A DNA stretch of 64,000 nucleotides, taken from positions 372,001 to 436,000 of the forward strand of contig JADKCP010000003.1 in the NCBI GenBank assembly GCA_016718805.1, written 5' to 3'. Below the pieces are notes generated by a model, which was given only the letters and a program-made list of their open reading frames with translations, searched no databases and had not been told where the DNA came from. Numbering within the stretch: the first letter of the stretch is position 1; each line of letters starts with the position of its first letter. Positions 1-8,698 of this stretch are shown here, in pieces. The translations under genes were made by a program, and so were the position numbers. The DNA comes from Bacteroidota bacterium. GTDB taxonomy: Bacteria > Bacteroidota > Bacteroidia > UBA4408.

Positions 1-161
1 TGCTTCGCCGATTTTAATTAATATTCTCAGCAGTTTAAGGCTTTATAAAAGTATTTAAATTGTATTTCAACAAAGTAAAAGTAAGAATTGTTGAGGTTAG
101 TTTTTGTATAAATGAATTGATAATTTTGTTTTTGAAAGTTTCGTCGAAGAATTCTGCTAGT

Positions 162-293
162 ATGGCCAATCAACCTCCTGTGAAACGTGCATCAATTTTA
201 GCCTGGTTAAAACGCATCGGCTGGGTTGGGTTTTTCTTTTTCCTCCTTAAGGGATTGGTATGGATTGCGCTTAGTTATTGGATAGTAAAATAA
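162..293 (+). CDS. Small single-pass membrane protein, 43 residues
   Basis: A short reading frame that can be extended upstream to position 60, but the ATG at 162 gives the more compact protein. It starts with a polar, basic head (MANQPPVKRASILAWLKRIG), followed by a strongly hydrophobic segment of about 20 residues and a short tail. The Lys/Arg residues before the membrane segment suggest that the N terminus stays in the cytoplasm. Tiny membrane proteins of this look are common in Bacteroidota, but I know no assigned function. It lies on the same strand as the copper-related genes that follow, with its own spacer, so a shared role is not implied. Confidence is moderate because the frame is short. 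Confidence 0.5.
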   Translation: MANQPPVKRASILAWLKRIGWVGFFFFLLKGLVWIALSYWIVK

Positions 294-346
294 ATAATTA
301 GTAGGTTTTTAATGACATCTATCACTTTTTATTAGCTAATGATTCG

Positions 347-354
347 TAACTTTG
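347..354 (+). promoter_or_regulatory. Bacteroidota -7 box for the 373 operon
   Basis: The sequence TAACTTTG matches the Bacteroidota -7 consensus TAnnTTTG exactly. It ends 18 bases before the GTG start at 373, which would give a leader of only about ten bases. No clear TTG is seen at the -33 position, so the call rests on the -7 box and its placement. Confidence 0.45.
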
Positions 355-372
355 TAAAAAAATAAGAAACTC

Positions 373-744
373 GTGTATCGCTTGGTAAGTGTTTTGGTTT
401 TAGTGGGAATAGTGCTGCAAAGCTTAAGTAGCGCATTTTTGCTCGCACATTACCACTACAATAAAGCATCCATTACTGCTAAGTATTGTGAAAATAAAGC
501 AAAGCCGAAATTAAAATGTAATGGTCAATGTCATTTGCGTAAGCAGCTAAAACAAGACGAGCAGCAAAAAGAGAATCCGGCATCTCCTTTAAAAAACAAA
601 ACAGATATACTTCAGTATTTTCAAGACTTTTCAACTAGCATTCTACAAGATAGAAATTACCAGTTAGTTCAACCTACATTTACAACTTCAACATTTCATG
701 AACAGCTGGTAATTTTAGCTGTTTTTCATCCACCCACAGTTTAG
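373..744 (+). CDS. Exported Cys/His-rich small protein, possible metal binder
   Basis: 123 residues starting at GTG. The N terminus is a signal sequence or membrane anchor (residues 4-25), followed at once by HYHY and then a cysteine pattern C39-x9-C49-x3-C53-H54 (core CNGQCHL) and a basic, Gln/Lys-rich stretch. Proteins with this CNGxCHL core recur in Bacteroidota as small exported proteins, often near metal-transport genes; the function is not established. The Cys/His arrangement and the location directly upstream of a Cys-rich barrel protein and an MbnP/MbnH pair suggest copper or another soft metal as ligand, which is inference. A promoter-like -7 box lies just before the start, so this is probably the first gene of the operon that runs to 4146. 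Confidence 0.6.
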   Translation: MYRLVSVLVLVGIVLQSLSSAFLLAHYHYNKASITAKYCENKAKPKLKCNGQCHLRKQLKQDEQQKENPASPLKNKTDILQYFQDFSTSILQDRNYQLVQPTFTTSTFHEQLVILAVFHPPTV

Positions 745-813
745 GTTATTCCTTTTATTCGAATTCTGGAAAATTTCCACTATTCTTTTATTAACCTTTA
801 CTAATATCAACTT

Positions 814-1821
814 ATGAGAAAACTGGTGGTAGTCTACTCATTATTGCTGTGGAGTGGAGTGGCAACAGCCTGTGACTTTTGTAATTGTTATTTAGGAATT
901 AATCCTCATTACAAAAAAAACAGTATTGGTTTGCGCGCTACTAGTTCAAATTATAATGGCTCTCACATGGAGTCTACTGAATTGGAAAAATATAATTTAA
1001 CCACACGCGATTTTGAAGAAAACCGTTCAACGTATGAAATACAAGCACAGTATTATCCTGTGCAAAAGTTGCAATTGCAATTGTTTATACCTTACATTCT
1101 AAATACTGAAACAATGAGCGACAATGCATATCGGTCCTTTACTACTGTTCCTGCAAGTACTGCTCGAATTAGTCATGCCGACCATACTGCTTCGCAAACG
1201 GAACAAACAGCCGTCGAAAAGAGCAGCAAAATTTCGGGCATGGGTGATCCCTTGTTACTGGCAAAATTTCAAGTGTTTAATATTAACGGATGGGATAGTA
1301 CAGCACTTCAACAACGCATGTTGCTTGGTGCCGGACTAAAACTCCCTTTAGGTAAATCGCATTTTGATGCAGCGATAAACCCCATAGAAAAATCGCATCA
1401 ACCGGGTACAGGAAGTTGGGATGTATTACCTAATTTAACCTATTTAGCAAAGTATAAGGCAATAGGTGTAAATGTAAATCTGTCGTATATGATAACAACG
1501 GAGGACAAACATGGATTTAAAAATTCGAATCGATGGAATGCCAATGTATCGGTGTACAAGGAATTTATGAAAGGTAAGTTCGCGGTTTATCCTTCTTTGG
1601 GGTTGTATTATGAACAGGCAGGTATGACAAATTACCAAGGTAGTAATCTTGAAAAATCGGGTGGAAATTTGATTTTAGCCCACGGCGGTTTGGATTTTTA
1701 TTACCGTAAATTTTCACTTTCCACAGCCTTTCATTTACCAACATTACAAAAATTAAATGGAGCTCAACCGCATATGAACTATCGATTTATAGTGGGTTTG
1801 AGTTATGTTATCAATTCTTAA
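814..1821 (+). CDS. Outer-membrane beta-barrel protein with Cys-rich N terminus
   Basis: 335 residues with a signal peptide (1-19) and, directly after the predicted cleavage site, the cluster C20-x2-C23-x-C25 (CDFCNCYLGINPHYK). The rest alternates polar and aromatic residues in the way of an outer-membrane barrel and resembles the broad 'transporter'/MetA-pathway barrel family: the GMGDPLLLAKF segment and the paired strands near the C terminus are typical. The mature protein therefore starts with a potential soft-metal site placed at the periplasmic mouth of a barrel. It sits between the small Cys/His protein and the MbnP gene, 43 bp from the latter, on one strand. A role in moving copper or a copper complex across the outer membrane is plausible but not shown. 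No exact family name can be given with certainty. Confidence 0.65.
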   Translation: MRKLVVVYSLLLWSGVATACDFCNCYLGINPHYKKNSIGLRATSSNYNGSHMESTELEKYNLTTRDFEENRSTYEIQAQYYPVQKLQLQLFIPYILNTETMSDNAYRSFTTVPASTARISHADHTASQTEQTAVEKSSKISGMGDPLLLAKFQVFNINGWDSTALQQRMLLGAGLKLPLGKSHFDAAINPIEKSHQPGTGSWDVLPNLTYLAKYKAIGVNVNLSYMITTEDKHGFKNSNRWNANVSVYKEFMKGKFAVYPSLGLYYEQAGMTNYQGSNLEKSGGNLILAHGGLDFYYRKFSLSTAFHLPTLQKLNGAQPHMNYRFIVGLSYVINS

Positions 1822-1864
1822 TTATAAATTTAAAAACAAAAAAATTAATCTTAAAAAATAAAAA

Positions 1865-2632
1865 ATGAAAACAAAAAAATTAGTATCCTCTATTCTCCTT
1901 GTCATTTCAGTTATTTTTTTAGCCAGCTCTTGTAAAAAAGATAAAGATGAAGAAACAATAGAACCAACAGCAACTGAGCAAAATTTGAAGTTGCACATTC
2001 ATACCCAAGTTGGCAATCAATTGGCTGATTATACCAGCACATTTGCACAAGCTTCGGGACGCAAGTTTATACTTGCTGATTTTCGTTACTACATTTCTGG
2101 AATTGTATTAATTAAAGCCGATGGAACTGAATTTCCAATTAGCGGAAAAGTGTTATTGGTGAAACCTAGTGTTCAAGATTATGCATTGGGTATGGTACCG
2201 GTTGGTGATTACAAAGGAATTCGATATACGATGGGTATTGATTCGGCAACCAATCATAGCAATCCAACCGTTTATTCGAACGAGAATCCATTGGCAATAC
2301 AAACTCCAAGCATGCACTGGAGCTGGAGTTCGGGATATATTTTTACAAAAGTTGAAGGAATGTGCGACACAACACTTGCTGCTAACGGACCTGCTGATTG
2401 TCCTTTCTTTTTTCACATAGGAATGGATATGATGAAAAGAAATATTAATTTTAGCAGTAGTAGTTTCACAGTTAGTGGAACAGCCGAAAAGGAAATTGCA
2501 CTTGTTTTTGATTTGAAAAAAGTTTTGCAAAATATTGATTTACGAACTGAGAACTCAACTCATACTATGGATAATATGAGTTTAGCAACTAAATTTGTAA
2601 ATAACTACGCAACAGCAAGCACTATAGAGTAA
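1865..2632 (+). CDS. mbnP: MbnP-family copper-binding lipoprotein
   Basis: 255 residues. A lipoprotein signal ends at C23 (LASSC followed by KKDKDEE). The body fits the MbnP family: LHIHTQVG with H44 and H46, the FADxRYYIS-like segment at about 70-80, and the diagnostic MHWSWSSGY motif (M150, H151, W152, W154). In characterised MbnP proteins a tryptophan is oxidised to kynurenine by the partner diheme enzyme MbnH and the modified residue helps to form a copper site. The tryptophan-rich motif here is a candidate for that residue. The next gene encodes the MbnH-like partner, which makes the assignment strong. No methanobactin precursor or biosynthesis gene (MbnA, MbnB, MbnC) is visible nearby, so this is the stand-alone form of the pair found in many non-methanotrophs. 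Confidence 0.85.
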   Translation: MKTKKLVSSILLVISVIFLASSCKKDKDEETIEPTATEQNLKLHIHTQVGNQLADYTSTFAQASGRKFILADFRYYISGIVLIKADGTEFPISGKVLLVKPSVQDYALGMVPVGDYKGIRYTMGIDSATNHSNPTVYSNENPLAIQTPSMHWSWSSGYIFTKVEGMCDTTLAANGPADCPFFFHIGMDMMKRNINFSSSSFTVSGTAEKEIALVFDLKKVLQNIDLRTENSTHTMDNMSLATKFVNNYATASTIE

Positions 2633-2647
2633 TTTAAATCACTGATA

Positions 2648-2684
2648 TTTTCTACCGGCAATTGATTTTATTGCCGGTGGAAAA
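2648..2684 (+). terminator. Strong hairpin between mbnP and mbnH (attenuator or processing site)
   Basis: An inverted repeat with a perfect 9-bp core (ACCGGCAAT at 2654-2662, ATTGCCGGT at 2670-2678) and a 7-base loop. Six more pairs, one of them G-U, extend the stem outward to 2648 and 2684. It is followed only by a short TTT run. It could be a leaky terminator that lowers mbnH relative to mbnP, or an mRNA-stabilising hairpin protecting the mbnP 3' end. Confidence 0.6.
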
Positions 2685-2702
2685 TTTCTAAAAATTGGAA
2701 GA

Positions 2703-3698
2703 ATGAAACTGCGAATTTTAGCAATTGTATTACCTAGTTTGCTTTATTTATCCTGTAAGAAAGATAAGGATTTAGTAAACGAAATTCCGGGAAAGCAAGT
2801 AATCAGTTTATCAATACCCTTAGGTTTTCCATATCCTGCTATACCGGCCGACAATGAACCAACTATATTCCGAATAAATTTAGGTAAGCGCTTATTTCAG
2901 GATCCGATTTTTTCGCGTGACAGCACTATTAGCTGTGCGAGTTGCCACAAAGAGAATTTATTTTTTACCGACGGTTTACCGGTAGCTATTGGTATTGATA
3001 GTTTAAAAGGTATACGCAATGCACCTTCGTTATTAAATGTTGCCTATCAGCCCTATATGCTATGGGATGGAGGTGTTCCCAATTTAGAACAGCAAGTATT
3101 GGCTCCCATTGATGCTCACAATGAAATGGATTTCGACATCAACAAAATTGTAACGCGCTTAAACCGTATTGAGGATTACAGATTAGCATTTCAAAATGCT
3201 TATGACGAAAATGCCAGTGTTTATAGTGTTACTAGAGCTATTGCCTGTTATGAAAGAACTTTGTTCAGTAAGCCTACCCGATACGACGACTATGAATATA
3301 ATTCGAATTCAACTGCTTTAAATGCTTCCGAAAAACGTGGATACGATTTATTTTTTGGTGAGAAAGGCGAATGTTTTCATTGTCATGGTGAATATAATTT
3401 TACCGACAATAGTTTTAAAAACAACGGCTTGTATTTGAACTATGCCGATTCGGGAAGAGCAAGAATTACGCTTCAACAAAGCGATGTAGGAAAGTTTAAG
3501 GTTCCTTCATTACGCAATATTGCTCATACCGCACCTTACATGCACGATGGTAGTTTGGCTACTTTAGAAGCTGTTGTGGAACATTACAACAGTGGTTTAA
3601 AAGCCCATCCAAACAAGAGTGCATTGCTAAAACCAATGAATTTAACTGTTCAGGAAAAAGCAGATTTAGTGAATTTTTTAAAAGCAATTTCAGAATAA
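2703..3698 (+). CDS. mbnH: MbnH/MauG-like diheme cytochrome c peroxidase family lipoprotein
   Basis: 331 residues. The signal peptide ends in a lipobox at C18 (LYLSC). Two heme-c attachment motifs are present, CASCH at 78-82 and CFHCH at 224-228, the number expected for the bacterial cytochrome c peroxidase/MauG/MbnH superfamily. Further family signs are the LGKRLFxDP segment at about 60-68, the RNAPSLLNVAYQPYMLWDGG block at 105-124 and the second-domain block KVPSLRNIAHTAPYMHDGS at 266-284. Placed immediately after an MbnP gene, the most likely job is oxidative modification of a tryptophan in MbnP rather than simple peroxide removal; this is known for the paired family and inferred here. The protein should be anchored in a membrane facing the periplasm. 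Expression may be tuned by the hairpin just upstream. Confidence 0.85.
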   Translation: MKLRILAIVLPSLLYLSCKKDKDLVNEIPGKQVISLSIPLGFPYPAIPADNEPTIFRINLGKRLFQDPIFSRDSTISCASCHKENLFFTDGLPVAIGIDSLKGIRNAPSLLNVAYQPYMLWDGGVPNLEQQVLAPIDAHNEMDFDINKIVTRLNRIEDYRLAFQNAYDENASVYSVTRAIACYERTLFSKPTRYDDYEYNSNSTALNASEKRGYDLFFGEKGECFHCHGEYNFTDNSFKNNGLYLNYADSGRARITLQQSDVGKFKVPSLRNIAHTAPYMHDGSLATLEAVVEHYNSGLKAHPNKSALLKPMNLTVQEKADLVNFLKAISE

Positions 3699-3768
3699 TT
3701 TAACAACTAGTATTTTTTTATTACAGAATTCAATTTTATCTTTAAAAACAATAATCTAACCCATACAA

Positions 3769-4146
3769 ATGAAAAAAATAATTTATTTAGGAATATTCCT
3801 TATCAGTTTAGTCGCGATTTCTTCTTGCAAAAAAGCCGGACTAGGCGGAGATGCCACACTTGCCGTTTTTCCTGAGCATCACAGTAAACCAATTTACGGA
3901 GCAACTGTATATGTAAAATTTAATGCAAAGGAATCACCCGGAATAGGAAATTTTGATGCAGTTTATACAGGAGAACCCAACGAAGATCATGTGCATATCA
4001 AAGAATTAATGCAAGGTGATTATTACCTGTATTCGATTGGTTATGATTCTGCAATTTCTCAAATGGTTTACGGTGGTCAATCATTCACCATTAAACGCAA
4101 GGAGAGAAAGGATGAGCTAACTGTTCATCTAGCGGTAACAGAATAA
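3769..4146 (+). CDS. His-rich small lipoprotein of the MbnP/MbnH operon
   Basis: 125 residues with a lipoprotein signal ending at C20 (AISSC). The mature part looks like one small beta-sandwich domain. It contains FPEHHSKPI near residue 45, a DHVHIKEL segment and a GDYYLYSIGYDS segment of the kind seen in carboxypeptidase-regulatory-like folds. The two His clusters (HH and HVH) make it a candidate metal-binding periplasmic protein. I recognise the general pattern as a conserved Bacteroidota lipoprotein but know no assigned function. It follows mbnH by 70 bp on the same strand, and a separate, strong promoter begins right after it, so it is probably the last gene of the copper-related operon. 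Confidence 0.6.
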   Translation: MKKIIYLGIFLISLVAISSCKKAGLGGDATLAVFPEHHSKPIYGATVYVKFNAKESPGIGNFDAVYTGEPNEDHVHIKELMQGDYYLYSIGYDSAISQMVYGGQSFTIKRKERKDELTVHLAVTE

Positions 4147-4162
4147 AGCCCGACTAGCAAAC

Positions 4163-4192
4163 TTGATTTTGTAATTACCAAAAATACCTTTG
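4163..4192 (+). promoter_or_regulatory. Bacteroidota promoter for the 4292 gene
   Basis: TTG at 4163-4165, a 19-bp spacer and TACCTTTG at 4185-4192 match both parts of the Bacteroidota promoter consensus. Transcription would start near 4199, giving a leader of about 90 bases before the ATG at 4292. Confidence 0.7.
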
Positions 4193-4291
4193 TAAATAGT
4201 TGCGAGGAGTATTTGTGCGATTTTTATTAGTAGGGTGATTTTTTTGTAAAAAACACTTATTTTTACAAGACTTACCAAATACCCTTTAGTA

Positions 4292-7200
4292 ATGAAGAAT
4301 ACTATTCTTAATTTAATTCTGGTTTACTTTTTTTCGAGCAATGTATTTGCTCAAACACCTAACCTTCAATGGCAGAAATCACTTGGAGGAACAGGTACCG
4401 ATGAAGCTCGCTCGGTGTATCAAACCAGTGATGGTGGTTCTATTATTTTAGGAAATTCAAATTCTATTAACGGAGATGTAGTAGGTAATCATGGAAGTTA
4501 TGATTATTGGTTAGTAAAAATTGATGCATCCGGAAATGTACAGTGGAAAAAAACCTATGGTGGAACTGCTTCTGATAAAGGCTATGCGGTTATTGAACTT
4601 AGCTATGGTGGTTACCTTTTAGTAGGTAATGCTTCATCAACCGATGGAGATGTTACAGGAAATCATGGTGCAAGTGACTATTGGGTAGTACGAATTTCAA
4701 ACAGCGGAAATATTATTTGGCAAAAATCTTTTGGTGGTACCAGCACGGATATTGCACGCGGAGTAATTCAAACGCTGGATGGGAAATTATTGGTAATAGG
4801 TTATTCCCGTTCGAGCAATGGCAATGTAACAGGTGCCCATGGTGGATATGATTATTGGCTTTGTAAATTGGATACTTCCGGAAATTTAATTTGGCAAAAA
4901 ACCTATGGAGGTACTAAGGATGAGTTGGCGTATACTGTAAAGCAAGCAAAGGATAGTAGCTATGTTATTGTTGGATATACTCTTTCGAATGATGGAGATG
5001 TTGGTGCACAGAATCATTCCTATAAAAATGATATTTGGGTGGTACGTGCCGATAAGAATGGAAGCTTGCTTTGGTCAAAAACCTTGGGAGGAATTGCGAA
5101 TGATTATTCCAATTCATTTATCCAAACAAGCGATAAAGGCTATTTAATTATAGGCTATACCGAATCCTATGATGGAGATGTGTATGGTAACTATGGGCAG
5201 GACGATTTATGGGCCATTAAACTGGATTCAACAGGAGCTATTCAATGGCAAAAAACATTTGGAGGCACCGATAATGACCGTGCAAATTTTGCAGCCGAAA
5301 CTAGTGATGGTGGATTTGTGATTACCGGACATTCAGAATCAGACGATATTGATTTAAGCCAGAATAATGGGAACAAAGATTTTTGGATGCTCAAATTAAC
5401 GCAAAATGGAACATTGGTTTGGAAAAAATCGGTAGGAGGTACTTTGGAAGACAATGCATATTCGGTTGCACAAAGTACGGATGGAGGAATTATTTCGGTT
5501 GGTATTTCTGCATCTGCTGATGGTGATGTAAGTGTGAATAATGGAGGTGATGATTTTTGGATTGTAAAAATTTCGAATTTAACGGTAACTTCTCCTTCCA
5601 AAGGCGATCTTTGGTTTAGCGGAACAACGCGCAATATTAAATGGAAAAGTAATGGTGCTTCCAATCTAAAAATTGAGTATTCAATAAATGGAGGAGGTCT
5701 TTACTCAACAGTAGTTGCCTCAACTGCGTCGGGAAGTTCCCAGTATTCATGGGCTATACCAAGTGGAATTAATTCATCGCAATGCAAAATAAAAATTACT
5801 GATTTAGCTACTTCAAGTAATATTGCCACCAACGATTCAGTATTTTCAATACTCACTTCACCAGTGTTGGTTAGTCCAAATGGAGGCGAAATTTTAGCAG
5901 CCAATACAACCACTTACATCTATTGGTTTTCGAAACTTGGTGCTACCAGTTTTAATTTAGAATATACTCTTGATGGCACTAACTGGTTGCCAATTGCGAA
6001 TGGAGTAGCTGTTTATGCAAATGCTTCAGGAAACAATTCTGGATTTTATGCATGGACAACACCGAATGTAACATCAAGTACTTGCAAAATTAGAATTACC
6101 GACGCCGCTACTCCAACATTAAAAACCAGCAGTGCAGCAAATTTTACGATTTCTCAGCAAAAATCAATTGATATTCAAACTCCGAATGGAGGTTTAAGTT
6201 ATACGGTTGGAAGTACGCTTTATATCACCTGGACCAGTCAGGGAGTGAATGCTGTAAATATTTATTTTAGTTCAGATGGAGGAGCGACATATTCAAGCAT
6301 TGCTCTAAATTACAGCAATTCGGGATATTATAATTGGACAATTCCAAATAGTACTTCAACTAATTGTTTCATAAAAATTGTAGATGCAGTTTCTTCAACG
6401 CAAGATGTGAGTAACAGTAATTTTTTAATTCTACCTGCTGTTACTTCTTTAAATTTAGTATCGCCAAATGGAGGTGAAAAATGGTACCAAGGAAGTTATC
6501 ATTCCATTACTTGGAACAGTAGTCAAGTTGCTGCAGTAAAACTGGAATATACTACCGGTGGGGCATACACAACTATTGTAAATTCAGTTCCAGCTTCAAC
6601 AGGAAGTTATTATTGGCATGTTCCACAAGTTGTTTCAAGTAGCTGCAAAATAAGAATTAGTAATGCTTCAAATGCTTCGGTTTTTGATGTAAGTAATTTA
6701 GATTTTCAAATAGCCGATACAATAAGATCGTTGCAACTTGTAGCACCAAATGGAGGCGAACAATGGCAAGCAGGAAGTTATAAGCCCATAACTTTTACTA
6801 CAAACAATATTGCAGTGCACGATTTGTTTTACAGCACTGATTCAGGATTTACCTGGAATTTAATTGCAAACAATGTAACTACTAGTCCTTATTTTTGGTT
6901 GGTTCCAAATTCGCAATCAGCGGCTTGCTTGGTGCGTATTTCAAATGGAGGAAACCTCATTGATTACAGTGCTGCCTTTTTTACTATAACTGCTCCTTTT
7001 ACAGGAACGGCGCCATCAATAGCTACTTTTAGTGTGAATAGCTTTTGTAAGAATTCCGTATTTCCGGTTAACTTTTCAACCTTAGGTACATTTAATTCGG
7101 GCAATTATTTTATTGCGCAATTGTCGGATGCTAACGGTAGTTTTGCTTTACCCACCTCAATCGGAAGCATACAATCAACCAGTGCAGGAACTATTAATTG

Positions 7201-8698
7201 CATAGTGCCCGATTATATTTCAAATGGAAGTGCTTATAGAATTCGTGTTATTTCTGATAATCCACCAACTATTGGAACCAACAATGGAAGCAGTTTGGTG
7301 ATTAATAGTCCTGAATTTACATTTCCACCGGCTACTTTATACTATTCATTACCCAATGTAGTAGCTAATTTTTCATATACCGGAAACAGTGTGGGAATAC
7401 AATCCTATTTATGGGATTTTGGCGATAACACAACTTCAACTTTAGCAACTACTTTTCACAATTATACGCAAATAGGAGTGTACGATGTGTCGCTCACCGT
7501 TACAAGCACCAACGGCTGTAGCATTAAAAAAACCAATACCGATTACATACGCGTTGATAATACATTTCCTACTTTTCCATTGTATTCGAATACTAATTCG
7601 GATATTACTGATATTAGTTTTATTGATGAATTAACAGGTTGTGTTTCGTTGATCACAGGTGAATGTTTATTTACTACAGATGGAGGAAATTCGTGGATTC
7701 CAAAACTTAACACCGGATTAACAGATGCTTCTTCTGTTCAGGTTTTAAATGGTAAATGGTTAATGACTTCAGCCGATGGTAAGGTGGTTGAATCAAACAA
7801 TTTGGGTGCTACCTGGCAGCAAGTTTCGCAAGGTGGTAGTGCAGTTGAGAGCTTTACAGCAAGTTCACTTTCTTCGCCAACAAGCGGTTTAGTGGTTGGA
7901 GCAAATGGAGCAATTTACCGTTATACTTCCGGAAATTTAACTGCAGAAAGTTCAGGAACTACGGCTAATTTAAATGCTGTTATTGACAACGGATCTTGGG
8001 CGATAGCTGTTGGAGATAATGCCAACATAGTAAAAAATTCGGGTGGAGGTTGGAACCTGCAAAGTACTGGTACAACAGCTGATTTATTGGATGTAGCCTT
8101 TGTAAATTCACAAATTGGATATGTGTGTGGTAAAGGTGGAACACTTTTAAAAACAATCAATGGCGGACTAACTTGGAGCAATTCTATGCCTCCGGGAGTG
8201 GAGGTTAACTTTACAAGTATTGAAGTAAAAGGGAACGATACAGCATGGGTAGCAGGCCAACGAGGAATTCTTTACCAAACCCTCGATGCCGGGAACACCT
8301 GGACACGATATAGCAAAGGAGTAAGAAACGACAATACCGGATTTAAAGTAAAAAAGGACAAGGGTTATTTATCGGGAAGTTCAGGGAATTTGCGCACCTT
8401 TCAAATGAGTGGCCCGCTTGGTAGTATAAACAAATTAACTGTGGCAGATGCTATTTTGGTTTATCCTAATCCTTCAAATGGTAATTTTACTTTGCAATTA
8501 ATTGAATCTTTAGCCGGCCCTATTTTATTGTCGGTGTACGATTATAGTGGAAAGTTGTTGTCGCAAAAAAATCTAAATGGAAATCAATTAAGTCATCAGC
8601 TTTCGATTCAAAATTCAGTAAGCACGAGTGGGATTTATTTCCTTCATTTGCAATCGGAAAATGGTGTAGTGATAAAAAAAATAAGTGTACTTAAATAA
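4292..8698 (+). CDS. Large T9SS-secreted repeat protein (7 propeller-like repeats, 5 NGGE domains, PKD, YCF48-like)
   Basis: 1468 residues with a signal peptide ending near residue 20 (VFAQ). Regions in order: about 28-430, seven tandem repeats of roughly 57 residues, each starting GGT and carrying a DGG turn and a D-[FYIL]-W-[ILV]-x-K-x segment, probably beta-propeller blades. About 430-905, five domains beginning with a P-x-G-G-E-like block followed by an aromatic ITW-type strand, as in Kre9/Knh1-like adhesion domains. About 1026-1090, one PKD domain (YLWDFGDN). About 1095-1380, YCF48-like repeats (FTTDGGNSW, LKTINGGLTW). Last 80 residues, a type IX secretion sorting domain (VYPNPSNGNFTL ... 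KISVLK). The protein is expected to cross the outer membrane through T9SS and stay on the cell surface or be released. Its substrate or partner cannot be told. It has its own promoter and overlaps the next gene by 14 bp if that gene uses its first GTG. Confidence 0.85.
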   Translation: MKNTILNLILVYFFSSNVFAQTPNLQWQKSLGGTGTDEARSVYQTSDGGSIILGNSNSINGDVVGNHGSYDYWLVKIDASGNVQWKKTYGGTASDKGYAVIELSYGGYLLVGNASSTDGDVTGNHGASDYWVVRISNSGNIIWQKSFGGTSTDIARGVIQTLDGKLLVIGYSRSSNGNVTGAHGGYDYWLCKLDTSGNLIWQKTYGGTKDELAYTVKQAKDSSYVIVGYTLSNDGDVGAQNHSYKNDIWVVRADKNGSLLWSKTLGGIANDYSNSFIQTSDKGYLIIGYTESYDGDVYGNYGQDDLWAIKLDSTGAIQWQKTFGGTDNDRANFAAETSDGGFVITGHSESDDIDLSQNNGNKDFWMLKLTQNGTLVWKKSVGGTLEDNAYSVAQSTDGGIISVGISASADGDVSVNNGGDDFWIVKISNLTVTSPSKGDLWFSGTTRNIKWKSNGASNLKIEYSINGGGLYSTVVASTASGSSQYSWAIPSGINSSQCKIKITDLATSSNIATNDSVFSILTSPVLVSPNGGEILAANTTTYIYWFSKLGATSFNLEYTLDGTNWLPIANGVAVYANASGNNSGFYAWTTPNVTSSTCKIRITDAATPTLKTSSAANFTISQQKSIDIQTPNGGLSYTVGSTLYITWTSQGVNAVNIYFSSDGGATYSSIALNYSNSGYYNWTIPNSTSTNCFIKIVDAVSSTQDVSNSNFLILPAVTSLNLVSPNGGEKWYQGSYHSITWNSSQVAAVKLEYTTGGAYTTIVNSVPASTGSYYWHVPQVVSSSCKIRISNASNASVFDVSNLDFQIADTIRSLQLVAPNGGEQWQAGSYKPITFTTNNIAVHDLFYSTDSGFTWNLIANNVTTSPYFWLVPNSQSAACLVRISNGGNLIDYSAAFFTITAPFTGTAPSIATFSVNSFCKNSVFPVNFSTLGTFNSGNYFIAQLSDANGSFALPTSIGSIQSTSAGTINCIVPDYISNGSAYRIRVISDNPPTIGTNNGSSLVINSPEFTFPPATLYYSLPNVVANFSYTGNSVGIQSYLWDFGDNTTSTLATTFHNYTQIGVYDVSLTVTSTNGCSIKKTNTDYIRVDNTFPTFPLYSNTNSDITDISFIDELTGCVSLITGECLFTTDGGNSWIPKLNTGLTDASSVQVLNGKWLMTSADGKVVESNNLGATWQQVSQGGSAVESFTASSLSSPTSGLVVGANGAIYRYTSGNLTAESSGTTANLNAVIDNGSWAIAVGDNANIVKNSGGGWNLQSTGTTADLLDVAFVNSQIGYVCGKGGTLLKTINGGLTWSNSMPPGVEVNFTSIEVKGNDTAWVAGQRGILYQTLDAGNTWTRYSKGVRNDNTGFKVKKDKGYLSGSSGNLRTFQMSGPLGSINKLTVADAILVYPNPSNGNFTLQLIESLAGPILLSVYDYSGKLLSQKNLNGNQLSHQLSIQNSVSTSGIYFLHLQSENGVVIKKISVLK

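Noticed and set aside
5242..5664. Long minus-strand frame inside the 1468-residue repeat protein
   Set aside because: It is a mirror of the repeated coding sequence, with a Ser/Pro/Leu-rich translation and no known family.
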